64,000 nucleotides of DNA, from the NCBI RefSeq assembly GCF_009861505.1, contig NZ_WTFT01000016.1, positions 1 to 64,000 of the forward strand, in the 5' to 3' direction. The notes under the pieces were generated by a model. The model did not search any database. It worked only from the letters and a program-made list of their open reading frames with translations, and had not been told where the DNA came from. The position numbers were made by a program, and so were the translations under genes. Positions 1-8,960 of the stretch are shown here, piece after piece (positions within the stretch are counted from its first letter, which is position 1; every line of letters starts with the position of its first letter). This stretch comes from Pseudomonas izuensis. Lineage in GTDB: Bacteria > Pseudomonadota > Gammaproteobacteria > Pseudomonadales > Pseudomonadaceae.

Positions 1-759
1 AACACAACGCCCCGCGTCTGCGGGCCACTCAACAGGCACGACTGCCGATAACGCCGCAGCGTAATCACGCAAACCCCGCTGACTGGTCCCGCGCCCGCCC
101 GCCCAGATCGGCGTGCCGTCCGCCGTCCAGCCCGCGAACCCGCCTTGGCGCGACGCAGCATCCTGATCCCCCAGCCAACTCCAGGTCTTCACTCGCAACC
201 GGCTGCCGAGCTCGCCCACGACGTTGCCGTCAGCGGTGTTGAGGATCACGTCGAGCAGCACCCGTCGCGCCTGTTCCTGCGCCGGCATCACCGCCAACAT
301 GCGCAACAACTCCGCGACCGAAACCCGGGTCGCAGGCTGCAATGACCGCACATTCAGCAACCACGGCGGCGCCTGCCGCGCTTGCCAGTACGCCCGCCAA
401 TCTGCATCGGTAATGCCCAGGCGCGCCGGGTCAAAATACAACCCGCAGGATTTCACCAACGCCTGATCCCGCTCGATCTTGCCACCCGCGGTGCAGCAAT
501 AAACTTCCTCTTTAGACTGCCCGCGACATTCATAAGCCGGCTCACGGGCGCCGGTGTCCACCAGCCAGCCATACACAAACAGCTTCCACACACTGCCCAG
601 CGGTGCCTGCAAGGTGTCCGGCAACGGCTCGCGCGACAGGAGCTGTGTTCGGCTCAACGACAGCAGCTCACCCTTGAACGCCAGACGCAACGGTTCGTCC
701 TGCGCCAGGGTCAGCGCAGGGATCAAGCACAGCAACAGGCAGACCAGAGGCCGGAACAT
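1..759 (-). CDS. yfaQ: YfaQ/MagE-like DUF2300 protein (partial, C-terminus beyond window)
   Basis: The first 253 codons of a secreted protein run off the left edge. The start is the ATG at 759, one base after the yfaS stop, so the two are translationally coupled. Residues 1-19 form a signal peptide ending near LTLA. By position in the operon it is the DUF2300 member (YfaQ in E. coli, MagE in P. aeruginosa), whose function is unknown. The protein shows a GSVWKLFVY block with S56 and K59 in SxxK spacing, followed by KSCGLYF (S104-C105-G106) and VKTW (191-193) with a FAGW block after it. This order resembles the SxxK, SxN and KTG motifs of penicillin-binding transpeptidases in degenerate form. 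That resemblance is my inference. There is a Cys-rich patch at about 78-105. Confidence 0.85.
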   Translation of the reverse strand, partial: MFRPLVCLLLCLIPALTLAQDEPLRLAFKGELLSLSRTQLLSREPLPDTLQAPLGSVWKLFVYGWLVDTGAREPAYECRGQSKEEVYCCTAGGKIERDQALVKSCGLYFDPARLGITDADWRAYWQARQAPPWLLNVRSLQPATRVSVAELLRMLAVMPAQEQARRVLLDVILNTADGNVVGELGSRLRVKTWSWLGDQDAASRQGGFAGWTADGTPIWAGGRGTSQRGLRDYAAALSAVVPVEWPADAGRCV

Positions 760-760
760 G

Positions 761-3700
761 TCAGTGGACCGTGACCTGACCGAGTGCCGGTTTCTGTTCC
801 TGAGCCTGATGCTGTGGCGCATACACCTGGGTGAAACGCACTGGCGGCAAATTGAACTGGCCCTTCTGCGAGAAACGCACCAGATGCCGAAGCCGCAATT
901 CACCGTTCAGCGCATCCACCGGCACCGCGTAAGCCAGTTGCCCCGGTTCGAAACGGGCCTTTTCCAGCGCCGTCGGTTCGGTGCCCGCCTTGCCCATGAG
1001 CTTGATACCCCAGGTGGTGCGCTCGACATCGGCGCCCGGGGGCAGCGGCACTTCGAGCAGGCCGTAGCGCAACGGTCTGGCGGCCTTGCCGGTGAGGATC
1101 ACTTCATCCAGATACAGGCTGTCGCTGGACAACGGCGTGGTGCCGACCGGCTCCAGCTTGAAGGTGAAGGCTTCGTCACCCGGCACCAGTCGCGACAGGC
1201 GTCGGCTGATGGTGACGGCCATCGGCTCGACCGGCGGCTGCCGGGTCTGGAAACTCAACGCGGCGCGCAGCGGCCGCTCTTGTGTCCCGGTCAACGACAA
1301 CACCGCAGGCAAGGGCGAAGCTCCTTCCCATGTCCAATACATCTCACCGGTATCACCGTGTTTTTTCTTCCAGCCTTCACCAGGCGCCAGTGCGAGGGTG
1401 GGCGAGGCCTGTTCGATGCTGCGTTGCAACCAGGTCAGCGCCAATGCGCGTTCCAGCGTCGATTGTTGCGGGAGCAAGCGCTGCAACAACGCGGTCGCGC
1501 GAGCCTGATCGAAGGGTTGCAACGACAGGTCCAAGGCTTCGGCAAACGGCTGGGAACTGACGGCCAATCGCTGCTGCGCGTCGGGCAGTTGCCGAGTGAA
1601 TGCGTCCGGCGTGGTGACTTTCGATTGCTTGGCCAAAGAGGCGGTCAACACCCGGGCCGCCGCCAAACCAAGCGCTGAATCCGGATCGCTCATGACAAGG
1701 CTGTCTTCGCCATCCTCCATCAGATTCGCGGCGTTGCCCTCGCCCGCTTTCGCCAGATCCTCCATCAAACCACTGAGCAGGGTATTCACCGGCAGTTGCA
1801 TCTGCCTGGCAAACGACAGGACCAGCGCACGCTGCAACAGCGGCGTGTTTTTCGACTGCTTGGCGTAAACCTCCAGCACCCTCAGCCAATGTTCCGGTGG
1901 CAGGCTCAGCTCCAGCACTTTGCTCGCGTGCCAGTCGGCGTAATACGCATAGGCAGTGAGGAATGCATCCGGCTCGCCGTCCATGCCCCACCAGGTGAAA
2001 CTCGCCGAAGGCCCGGCCATTTGCACCAGGCGCAAGCGGCTGTTTTGCATGATCAGGCGCAAACGATCGCGAATCTGCGGGTTCGACGACAACGTCGGAT
2101 AGGCGATGCTCAGCGGCAGTAACTGGCTGGCGGTCTGCTCGACACCGCCATACGGATAGCTGAGCAGATCGTCGAGCGCCGAGCGGAACAGCGCTTGCGG
2201 ACTGTCATCCAGACGCAGGCGGATGTCGGTGGCGTCTGCCGGCAAGGTCAGCGGCGTATCACCACTGGCCACGTCCAGGCTTTGGCTTTGCGTGACCTGC
2301 CAACCGTCACCGGTTGCGGTCAAGCGCACTGCCAAGGCATCGGCAGTCTTGCCGTCCTGCACCAGCTCGGCTGTCCATTCGCCATTGGTCAGCGCGAACG
2401 CCGGCAATGGGATGTAATTGATGCCGCTGTTCAGCGTGACGGGAACACGCTGATCAGTGCCCGCGTAATGAATCACCAATTCAGCCTTGACCGGGTTTTG
2501 CGCCTGACTGAACGCGAACACGCCGAGATCCGGTTTATCGCCTGTGCGGAATTTGCTCGGTCCGCTCCATTTCAGGTACAGCGGTTTTTCCGAGCGCACG
2601 AACTGCTTCCTCTGCCCCACTGCGCCGTCATCGGCGATGGCCCGGGCGGTGATGCGCCAGCGGGTCAGAGAGTCCGGCATCTTGAAGGTGAAGCGGGTTT
2701 TGCCATTGGCGTCGGTCACCAGTTCCGGCTGCCACGCGGCGGTGTCCACATCTTCACGACGCGGCCGCTCCAGCACTTTCACCCCACGCTCGCTACGGTT
2801 GGCTTTGCCCGGCGCCCCAGGACTGCCCGGCAACGCGACGTCATAGCTGATGAACGACAGGCTGGCGCTGGTGCGAACGTTGTTGCGCCGTGGATGGTAG
2901 AAGAACTGGTCGATGGTCGGCGCCACTTCTGGCTGCAACGCGTAGACCATTTCGTCGACCACGCTGACCGTCAGATGCGCGGGGACCGGCTTGCCGGCGA
3001 ACTGCGTGGTCAAGTCCACGGACACTGTGTCACCGGGTTGATAGGTGTCCTTGTCGGTCGCGATGGCAACCTCGATCTGCGGAGTGATCACCTTGATCCC
3101 GGCGTTCTGAAAGCTGTACTGGCCGCCCTTGGTGTAGAGCACCGAGAACGTCAGGTTCGGCGCGAAGTTCTCCTTCACAGGAATGCGCGCGCGGTACTGG
3201 GTGTCGCTGAGTTTTTCCATCTTCAGCCAGTCGCCGCCCCTGGAGAGCAGCGCGGTGGCCTCGACCTTGTCGCGCTCCAGCGACAGCAGTGCGTCGCTGA
3301 TCGGCTCGGGGAAGGTGATCAGCGCCAGCGCTTCATCGCCTGCCTTGTATTCAGGCTTGTCGAGGACGATTTCCACGGTGCCGGGCACTGCTTTGACGCC
3401 GTCGCCGGTGACGGAATGCCCGGTAGCGCCCAGGGTTCGACCGTGGTCATCCCTGAGCGTCAGGTTGTAAGTGCCCGGGCGCTCGAAAGCCAGGGTGAAG
3501 CCTTTATCGCTCGCGGTCAGTTTGCCTTCACCGGTGCTCTGATCCTCCAGGCGTACCCAGCCGTAGCTGATGGGTGCGGCCGCTTCAGCTTGTTCGTTTT
3601 CATTGGCATAGCTGAACGCAACCTTTTCGCCCACCGCACTGAAGCGCTGCGGTGCGCTCAAGCGAAAGTTCGCCGCTGCGCGATCGATGAGGATTTCCTT

Positions 3701-5320
3701 GGTGGTCTTGACCCGATACGCCGCGCCATCACTGGCAAATACCGTGAGCATGTAACGGCTCGGTTTCTCGGCGGCCGGCAGGTCGAGGGTGGCGTTGCCC
3801 TTGTCGTCGGTGGTCAGTTCGGTGCTGGTCAGTTCCACCGGGAATTGCCCGAGGTATTGCAGCTCGTTGTCGACCATCGACAGTTGCTGGGCGCGCAGGC
3901 TCAGACTGAGTTTGGCATTGGTCACCGGCTTGCCGTCCGGGTACAGCAGCACCAGATTGCCTTTCACCGGTTCGCCGGTGCGGTAATCCTGCTTGGCCAG
4001 GTTCAGCGAGATTTCAAAGTGCGGCTTGATGTATTCGGCCACACGGAAGGCGCTGCTGTAGGCCTGATCCTTGTAGCTGAAACGCAGCTCATAACCACCG
4101 GCCACGGCATTGTCGGGCAACTGGAAACGACCCTGAGTACCAGCCTTGGAGTCGAGCTTCATATCGAGAGTTTGCAGCGCCGTACCGGTCGCATCCATCA
4201 CGGTCACGTTGACGTCGGCGGCGGCTGGCTGCACCGAATCCCGCGCATTCTTGAATTCGCGCCCGACGATTTTCAGCGACACCCAATCCCCCGGCCGATA
4301 CAACGGCCGGTCCGTGAAGGCGTAGAGTTTGGTGTCGTAGATTTCGCTGTCGTAGTAGAAGTTTTCCGAGACGAAAACGCCGCCCTCCTCGTCCTCGCCG
4401 ATCACGAACGAACGTTCGGGGCTGACGTGTTTCAACCGCAGCAGCCCCTCGGCATCGGTGGCGCCGCTGCTCATCACGCCCAGGCCATCAGTCCACAGGA
4501 CATTGACCTTGGGCACCGAACTGCCCTCGTGCTTGCGTGCAGCCCACACCAGCAATTCGTCGCCGGTAATCTTGCTCACGGCCACTGTGTTGGAAACGAA
4601 AACCATGGTGGTCGCACGGTACTTGCCGATCAGTGCCTCGACCAGATACAGGCCCGGTTTCAGGTTGCCCAACGGGATATAGACGTTGCCCGGCGCAACG
4701 CTGACGAACTCGCTGGAGGACCCGGCGAGGTTCACACCCTCGGGTGGCTGGATCGGTTTGGCTTGCCACAGTGGATAACGGAACTGGCTGACCACCGGCA
4801 GGCCGGGAATCAATGCGAATTGCGGCTGCGCATCGTAGGGCGTCGGCGCGGCCATGGCGGCGCCCATCTTCAGTTCCGGCACTTGCTCGGTGACTTGTTT
4901 ACGCGACTCGTAGGAAAAAGCCCGCTGCATCACCCGACGGGATTTGCGGTACCAGTTGTCCCACAGGTACGCGAGCGTGTTGGACAGACCTTCGCCCTTG
5001 AACTGGCCATCGCTGACCACGCGATGCAGGTTCTTCTGGCGCTTGAGAAAGTCCAGTGGCTTGTCGATCCGATACACACGAATGTCAGCACCGCCGTAAG
5101 GCTCCATGCGGAATCGGCGGTAGTCACGCCCGGGCGCTTCGAGGCGCACCATGGCCTGTTCGTCACTGCCGAAACTGCTGTCGGCCAGCAGGAAAAAACT
5201 TTCACCGGCCACGGGCGAATAACCGCTCGGCTCAACGGTGTCTTCGGCGCTGACCGTCGAAAAAGGCAGCAGCAGGAGCAACAGCAGAGGCAGGAAACGC
5301 AGCATGCGGGCACCGATCAT
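761..5320 (-). CDS. yfaS: Bacterial alpha-2-macroglobulin YfaS/MagD
   Basis: A 1519-residue periplasmic macroglobulin-like protein, homologous to YfaS of E. coli and MagD of P. aeruginosa. Such proteins are thought to trap proteases that enter the periplasm. The start chosen is the ATG at 5320, which overlaps the yfaT stop as ATGA. A second ATG at 5305 gives a tighter signal peptide (MLRFLPLL, cleaved near VSA). The N-terminal two thirds are repeated beta-sandwich macroglobulin domains rich in PDGKPV and KPEYKAGD-like blocks. The middle has the conserved DSLTRWRITA region. The thioester domain follows (YPYGGVEQTASQLLP), but the reactive Cys of CLEQ is replaced by Val, so no thioester can form. 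It lies within a tightly packed operon with yfaT upstream and yfaQ downstream. Confidence 0.95.
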   Translation of the reverse strand: MIGARMLRFLPLLLLLLLPFSTVSAEDTVEPSGYSPVAGESFFLLADSSFGSDEQAMVRLEAPGRDYRRFRMEPYGGADIRVYRIDKPLDFLKRQKNLHRVVSDGQFKGEGLSNTLAYLWDNWYRKSRRVMQRAFSYESRKQVTEQVPELKMGAAMAAPTPYDAQPQFALIPGLPVVSQFRYPLWQAKPIQPPEGVNLAGSSSEFVSVAPGNVYIPLGNLKPGLYLVEALIGKYRATTMVFVSNTVAVSKITGDELLVWAARKHEGSSVPKVNVLWTDGLGVMSSGATDAEGLLRLKHVSPERSFVIGEDEEGGVFVSENFYYDSEIYDTKLYAFTDRPLYRPGDWVSLKIVGREFKNARDSVQPAAADVNVTVMDATGTALQTLDMKLDSKAGTQGRFQLPDNAVAGGYELRFSYKDQAYSSAFRVAEYIKPHFEISLNLAKQDYRTGEPVKGNLVLLYPDGKPVTNAKLSLSLRAQQLSMVDNELQYLGQFPVELTSTELTTDDKGNATLDLPAAEKPSRYMLTVFASDGAAYRVKTTKEILIDRAAANFRLSAPQRFSAVGEKVAFSYANENEQAEAAAPISYGWVRLEDQSTGEGKLTASDKGFTLAFERPGTYNLTLRDDHGRTLGATGHSVTGDGVKAVPGTVEIVLDKPEYKAGDEALALITFPEPISDALLSLERDKVEATALLSRGGDWLKMEKLSDTQYRARIPVKENFAPNLTFSVLYTKGGQYSFQNAGIKVITPQIEVAIATDKDTYQPGDTVSVDLTTQFAGKPVPAHLTVSVVDEMVYALQPEVAPTIDQFFYHPRRNNVRTSASLSFISYDVALPGSPGAPGKANRSERGVKVLERPRREDVDTAAWQPELVTDANGKTRFTFKMPDSLTRWRITARAIADDGAVGQRKQFVRSEKPLYLKWSGPSKFRTGDKPDLGVFAFSQAQNPVKAELVIHYAGTDQRVPVTLNSGINYIPLPAFALTNGEWTAELVQDGKTADALAVRLTATGDGWQVTQSQSLDVASGDTPLTLPADATDIRLRLDDSPQALFRSALDDLLSYPYGGVEQTASQLLPLSIAYPTLSSNPQIRDRLRLIMQNSRLRLVQMAGPSASFTWWGMDGEPDAFLTAYAYYADWHASKVLELSLPPEHWLRVLEVYAKQSKNTPLLQRALVLSFARQMQLPVNTLLSGLMEDLAKAGEGNAANLMEDGEDSLVMSDPDSALGLAAARVLTASLAKQSKVTTPDAFTRQLPDAQQRLAVSSQPFAEALDLSLQPFDQARATALLQRLLPQQSTLERALALTWLQRSIEQASPTLALAPGEGWKKKHGDTGEMYWTWEGASPLPAVLSLTGTQERPLRAALSFQTRQPPVEPMAVTISRRLSRLVPGDEAFTFKLEPVGTTPLSSDSLYLDEVILTGKAARPLRYGLLEVPLPPGADVERTTWGIKLMGKAGTEPTALEKARFEPGQLAYAVPVDALNGELRLRHLVRFSQKGQFNLPPVRFTQVYAPQHQAQEQKPALGQVTVH

Positions 5321-5958
5321 TGGGCGAGAAAATTCAGTCGATAGACGCCGATGAAGTTGGGGTTGGCTGCATCGGGTATCCATCGGGTGTCCTTCCATGT
5401 CATGAGTTGTTGCAGGCTTGCCGAACGCATGCCGTTGTCAGTGGGGGTCGTGGTGCCGGTGTGATAGGCGATGTAGCGGCCCATCCAGATCATCAGGTGC
5501 TGGTCGTCGCCCTGATCGAAAAACATCAGGTCACCTGGCCGGGCCTGGGCCACGTCACGGCCGACCAGATGGCTGTTGAACTGGATCAACTTGATCGCGT
5601 TGACGTACGGCCCGACCTTGCCGCCGCCCTGCTGCCATTGCTGGGCGAGACCGCGCTGGGCATCGCTCAGTTGCAATTCCGGCGGCAGGTAACGATTGGA
5701 CAGGCCGTTGCTGCGCAGCCATTTCTCGTCGTGGACTTTCAGCGCTTCGTTGGCGGCGAAGCGCACCAGCCCGGCGCAATCTTGCTGATACCAGCGCGGA
5801 CTCGGGCCCTGGCTCAGTTGCTCCTGGGCGATGCGCACGAACCAGGCGCGGAACACCTGGGACTGCTGCACATCCAGCGCCGGTGTTTCGACGGCCAATG
5901 CCGGTACCGTCAGCAGCAACAGCGCCAGCAGGCGCAGGCTTCGAATCAGTCCGGTCAC
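5317..5958 (-). CDS. yfaT: YfaT/MagC-like DUF1175 protein, NlpC/P60-like
   Basis: A 213-residue secreted protein of the DUF1175 family. The start is GTG at 5958, overlapping the yfaA stop as GTGA; the longer frame upstream only adds residues lying inside yfaA. Residues 4-22 form a hydrophobic signal sequence ending LTVPALA. Two features recall NlpC/P60 cysteine peptidases: QQDCAGLVRF with Cys61, and the RPGDLMFFDQ block followed by QHLMIWMG with His154. A cell-wall hydrolase-like fold is therefore likely, but activity is inference and the substrate is unknown. It is coupled at both ends (GTGA with yfaA, ATGA with yfaS), so it is probably made in fixed ratio with the macroglobulin. Confidence 0.9.
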   Translation of the reverse strand: MTGLIRSLRLLALLLLTVPALAVETPALDVQQSQVFRAWFVRIAQEQLSQGPSPRWYQQDCAGLVRFAANEALKVHDEKWLRSNGLSNRYLPPELQLSDAQRGLAQQWQQGGGKVGPYVNAIKLIQFNSHLVGRDVAQARPGDLMFFDQGDDQHLMIWMGRYIAYHTGTTTPTDNGMRSASLQQLMTWKDTRWIPDAANPNFIGVYRLNFLAQ

Positions 5959-7673
5959 AGCGCTTTCCACATTAGCGGCAGCCATTGCCAATGGCCGTCG
6001 GGTTCGCTGCCCTCGGGCAATGTCAGGGCGTATTTACCGTAACCGCCAAGGGTACGCAGTTTCGGGATCAGCCAGGTTTGCGCGGCGTTGTAGAACACCG
6101 GCTCCATGTCCTGGGGCAGGCTGTCGAGGGTCTCCTGTTGCATCAGTTGCGCCATGGAATCCGGGCCGAAATAAATCGGCATCAGCACGTCTTTGGGCAC
6201 CACATCCGCCATTGGCGGGAAACGTTTGTCGAGGGTACCCAGCGCCTTGTCCACCAGCTTGTCATCAAGGGAAAACAGCAACGTCGAACCATGACGGGCC
6301 AGGCTCACGCGCATGAAGGCCTTGCCGGTGATCGCGTCCGGGTCGTCGGCGTCCTTGGCCGCATAGGGACCGAAGTTGGAACTGACCTGGCGCTGCCACT
6401 GATGAACCTGGCCTTCCTGCTTTTCCACCACAGGGAATGCATGCTCTTCAACATTGCCCTCGTAGGCGCCGACCATCGAGCCAAACAGCTTGCCCAGATC
6501 GCCATCCAGCCTGGCGCTGTCCCTGTCACTCAGGCTGGCGACCAGCAGCGGTGTGTACAGCCGCGAATCGGCGTACCAGCACAGGCCGGCCGCACCGGCC
6601 ATGTGTTCGGTCAAGGCCTGGGCCACGTTCTCTTCGGCGCCGAGTTTTACCAACAACGGTTTCTGTTGTTCGGCGGCCAGGGGCAAGGCCACACAAGCGC
6701 TGGCACCCATGGGCATGGCTTGCCAGATCGGTTTGAAATCGAAGTCCGGCTGATTGTCCAGTTCGTCCATGGCGAGGAAGCTGTGCCAGCCTTTATCGTC
6801 CATGTCGAATCGCAGGCCGGCGAAGTTCGGGATAAAACGCTGATACCCCATGGCCAATACGCTGGCATTGACCGACAGCCGCTGCTTGACCTCCGGCGCA
6901 CGGGGCGGCAGGCCGAAGGCTTCAGGGAACAGTTTGTCGCCGCCCAGCAGCGCGGCGATGGCCTGGGTCGAGACACTGCCCGGCTCCTGCCTCACCCCGC
7001 TTTGCGGGTCATAAAGCTTGGTCGGATTCGACATCACCACCAGTTTGTCGCCATGGGAAGCGAACAGCAGCGCCTTGCTGGCGTTGTAGGTGAGTTGATA
7101 AAGCGCCACGTCGTCGGCGCCGACTTTCACATCGGCGATCTTGCTCAGTTGCGAATCGTCCAACGCCACTTTCGCCAGCGGTTCCAGCACCTTGGCCAGA
7201 CCGCCGCGATCCATCACCAGCAGGAAATCCCTGAGTCGCCCATCCGCCCCGCGCCACAGCGCCACATCGGCCGGTTGATCGAACAACTGCTCGATCAAGG
7301 TGTCCTGCAACTTCAGGTCATGCTCATAAATGATCCGCCGCAAACTACCGATCAGCCCGAGGCGATCGGCGTGGGTTTCGTAATAGAAGACGAAATCTTC
7401 GGTCAGGGTCTCTTTGAGAAACGGCACCGCCAGCAAGTCCTTGGGCAACTGGCTCAGGGACCGGGTTTCCAGCAAGCCATCGGGGCGGCTCATGCCGAGC
7501 TTCTCAGCCGCCAGTTGCGGTGCCGGGGCTTTGCTTTTATGCATCAGCCAGCCCATGCCACCGGCCACGCCCGCGACCAGGCACGCCCCGACCACAATGG
7601 CCGGCCAACGGCGGGATGGTTTGACATCGGGCGTTCCGGCGGCCGGGGCTGCAGCGTTTTCACTCATGTTCAA
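5955..7673 (-). CDS. yfaA: YfaA/MagB-like DUF2138 protein
   Basis: A 572-residue protein matching the DUF2138 family (YfaA in E. coli, similar length). A short cytoplasmic N-terminus rich in Ala and Pro precedes a single membrane segment at about residues 24-44 (PAIVVGACLVAGVAGGMGWL), so the large remainder should be periplasmic and membrane anchored. No catalytic motif is evident to me. It is the second gene of the macroglobulin operon, 29 bases after yfaP, and its stop overlaps the GTG start of yfaT. It may serve as inner-membrane partner of the macroglobulin, which is inference from position and topology only. Confidence 0.9.
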   Translation of the reverse strand: MNMSENAAAPAAGTPDVKPSRRWPAIVVGACLVAGVAGGMGWLMHKSKAPAPQLAAEKLGMSRPDGLLETRSLSQLPKDLLAVPFLKETLTEDFVFYYETHADRLGLIGSLRRIIYEHDLKLQDTLIEQLFDQPADVALWRGADGRLRDFLLVMDRGGLAKVLEPLAKVALDDSQLSKIADVKVGADDVALYQLTYNASKALLFASHGDKLVVMSNPTKLYDPQSGVRQEPGSVSTQAIAALLGGDKLFPEAFGLPPRAPEVKQRLSVNASVLAMGYQRFIPNFAGLRFDMDDKGWHSFLAMDELDNQPDFDFKPIWQAMPMGASACVALPLAAEQQKPLLVKLGAEENVAQALTEHMAGAAGLCWYADSRLYTPLLVASLSDRDSARLDGDLGKLFGSMVGAYEGNVEEHAFPVVEKQEGQVHQWQRQVSSNFGPYAAKDADDPDAITGKAFMRVSLARHGSTLLFSLDDKLVDKALGTLDKRFPPMADVVPKDVLMPIYFGPDSMAQLMQQETLDSLPQDMEPVFYNAAQTWLIPKLRTLGGYGKYALTLPEGSEPDGHWQWLPLMWKAL

Positions 7674-7702
7674 AAACCCAATTCATCCGTGTGGCGGGAT
7701 GC

Positions 7703-8494
7703 TCAATAGTTGAAAGTCTTGACCAGCAGCAGGTCACCGATCGCGCGCAGGGGCACGATGAAGGTTTCGCGTTTTTCGTCGACGGTGTTTTCGTTGAGCA
7801 CCAGGTTGATCTGAGAGGTGATCACTTCCTTCTGGTTGCTGGCCTCATCGAAGTTATAGCCGCCGCTGCCGAAGTTGCCCCAATAGTTCACGTAAACCAG
7901 ATAGGTGCCATGCAGCGGCGCGGTCATGGTGAACATTTCCGGACCGGGGCCGTCGACGCCGTCCGGGTCGAGGCCGCCGCCGTTGGTCAGCGCCGAATGA
8001 GCCCAAAACGCGTGCTGGCCATCTGGGGTAATGATGTGCAGGTCGAGTTCGGCTTTGGGATCGTCCCAACCCAACACCACGCGAATCCGCGCGGGCGTGC
8101 GCAGGTTGTTGGCTTCGTAGAATTGAACGCGCTTGAGCGACTGGCCATCGACGCTGCGCACTTCGACACTGTTGGAACCGGCGCCGAACGCATAGGGTCG
8201 GGCGAAACGCCCTTGATCGTCGGTGTACAGGTTCAGTGGATTGCCATTGACCGCCAGGGTGTGGGGACCGCGTTGCGTACCGATGGCCTTGAGCTGACCT
8301 TCGATCATCGTGCGATTGCGCTGCACGCCGCGGTCGATGGGCGGCGTGGGATAGGCGACTTGCGGATTTTCCGTGCGGTCCAGCAAACCGTTAAAGCGCC
8401 AGCCGCCCACCGGTTCCGATAACCCGGCACTCGGCGCGGCCAAAATCACGGGCGCGGTAGCCAACCCGATCAACAGCAAAAGAAATAAACGCAT
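7703..8494 (-). CDS. yfaP: YfaP/MagA-like DUF2135 protein
   Basis: A 263-residue secreted protein and the first gene of the macroglobulin operon. The start at 8494 (MRLFLLLLIG) is preceded by a strong AGGAGG eight bases upstream; a longer frame begins at 8515 but would place that site inside the gene. Residues 1-20 are a signal peptide. The C-terminal half is the DUF2135 beta-sandwich (VVLGWDDPKAELDLHI, then GTYLVYVNYWG), a fold common in proteins near bacterial macroglobulins. No function has been assigned to the family. Similar length to E. coli YfaP (about 258). Confidence 0.92.
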   Translation of the reverse strand: MRLFLLLLIGLATAPVILAAPSAGLSEPVGGWRFNGLLDRTENPQVAYPTPPIDRGVQRNRTMIEGQLKAIGTQRGPHTLAVNGNPLNLYTDDQGRFARPYAFGAGSNSVEVRSVDGQSLKRVQFYEANNLRTPARIRVVLGWDDPKAELDLHIITPDGQHAFWAHSALTNGGGLDPDGVDGPGPEMFTMTAPLHGTYLVYVNYWGNFGSGGYNFDEASNQKEVITSQINLVLNENTVDEKRETFIVPLRAIGDLLLVKTFNY

Positions 8495-8705
8495 GTGATG
8501 CCTCCTGCCATGCATGACGAAACCTTGCGCCTGATCCTCGACGCGTTACAGATCCGTATACTGCGTTTCGTCCGAAAGACCCGTGAATGTTGGGCCGTCG
8601 ATGGCGCGAAGGTTAGACCTTCAGCTGAAACCTCACAATTAGATCAATCCTGCAATGCGGTGCGAATCACGGTTGTGGGTGGACGGTGAGCCGATTAGCG
8701 ACTGT

Positions 8706-8730
8706 ATTCGGCTCACAAAATGAGCCGAAT
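8706..8730. repeat. Perfect 10-bp inverted repeat
   Basis: attcggctca and tgagccgaat flank a caaaa loop in the gap between divergent yfaP and xseB. It is not followed by a T run on either strand, so it is not a standard terminator. A related tgagccgat lies just upstream (8687-8695). Its role is unknown. Confidence 0.7.
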
Positions 8731-8757
8731 AACTCGTGCGACGCGTTCGACTATTTC

Positions 8758-8860
8758 CTGTAGGAGCAAGCTTGCTCGCGAAAAACCTGAGGACGCCGCA
8801 GCGCATCAGGTTTTGCGCGATATCGTTGACCACCATCGCGAGCAAGCTCGCTCCTACAGA
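8758..8860. repeat. REP pair (REPIN), TAGGAGCAAGC class
   Basis: Two inverted REP arms (tgtaggagcaagcttgctcgcga and its near complement at 8837-8860) enclose about 55 bases. Together with the hairpin at 8706 and a promoter at 8898 it fills the 466-base gap between yfaP and xseB. I see no gene in that gap. Confidence 0.9.
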
Positions 8861-8897
8861 GGGCCGGGGCCAAGACCTTCGCCACGGGTCCGCTCAT

Positions 8898-8926
8898 TTG
8901 CCCATAAACCCCCTATCTGCTAGTGT
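8898..8926 (+). promoter_or_regulatory. Candidate sigma-70 promoter of xseB-ispA(-dxs)
   Basis: TTGCCC at 8898-8903 and TAGTGT at 8921-8926 are 17 bases apart, with TGC directly before the -10 (extended -10). The predicted transcript would start near 8933, about 28 bases before the xseB ATG. Confidence 0.5.
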
Positions 8927-8960
8927 CGCGCCGGTTTAACGTCAACCGGAAATCGCCGCC

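Noticed and set aside
2195..5344. A 1049-codon open frame on the plus strand opposite yfaS
   Set aside because: It is a shadow frame created by high-GC third positions of the yfaS gene. Its product is His/Gln/Arg-rich with no domain, and no ribosome site precedes it.
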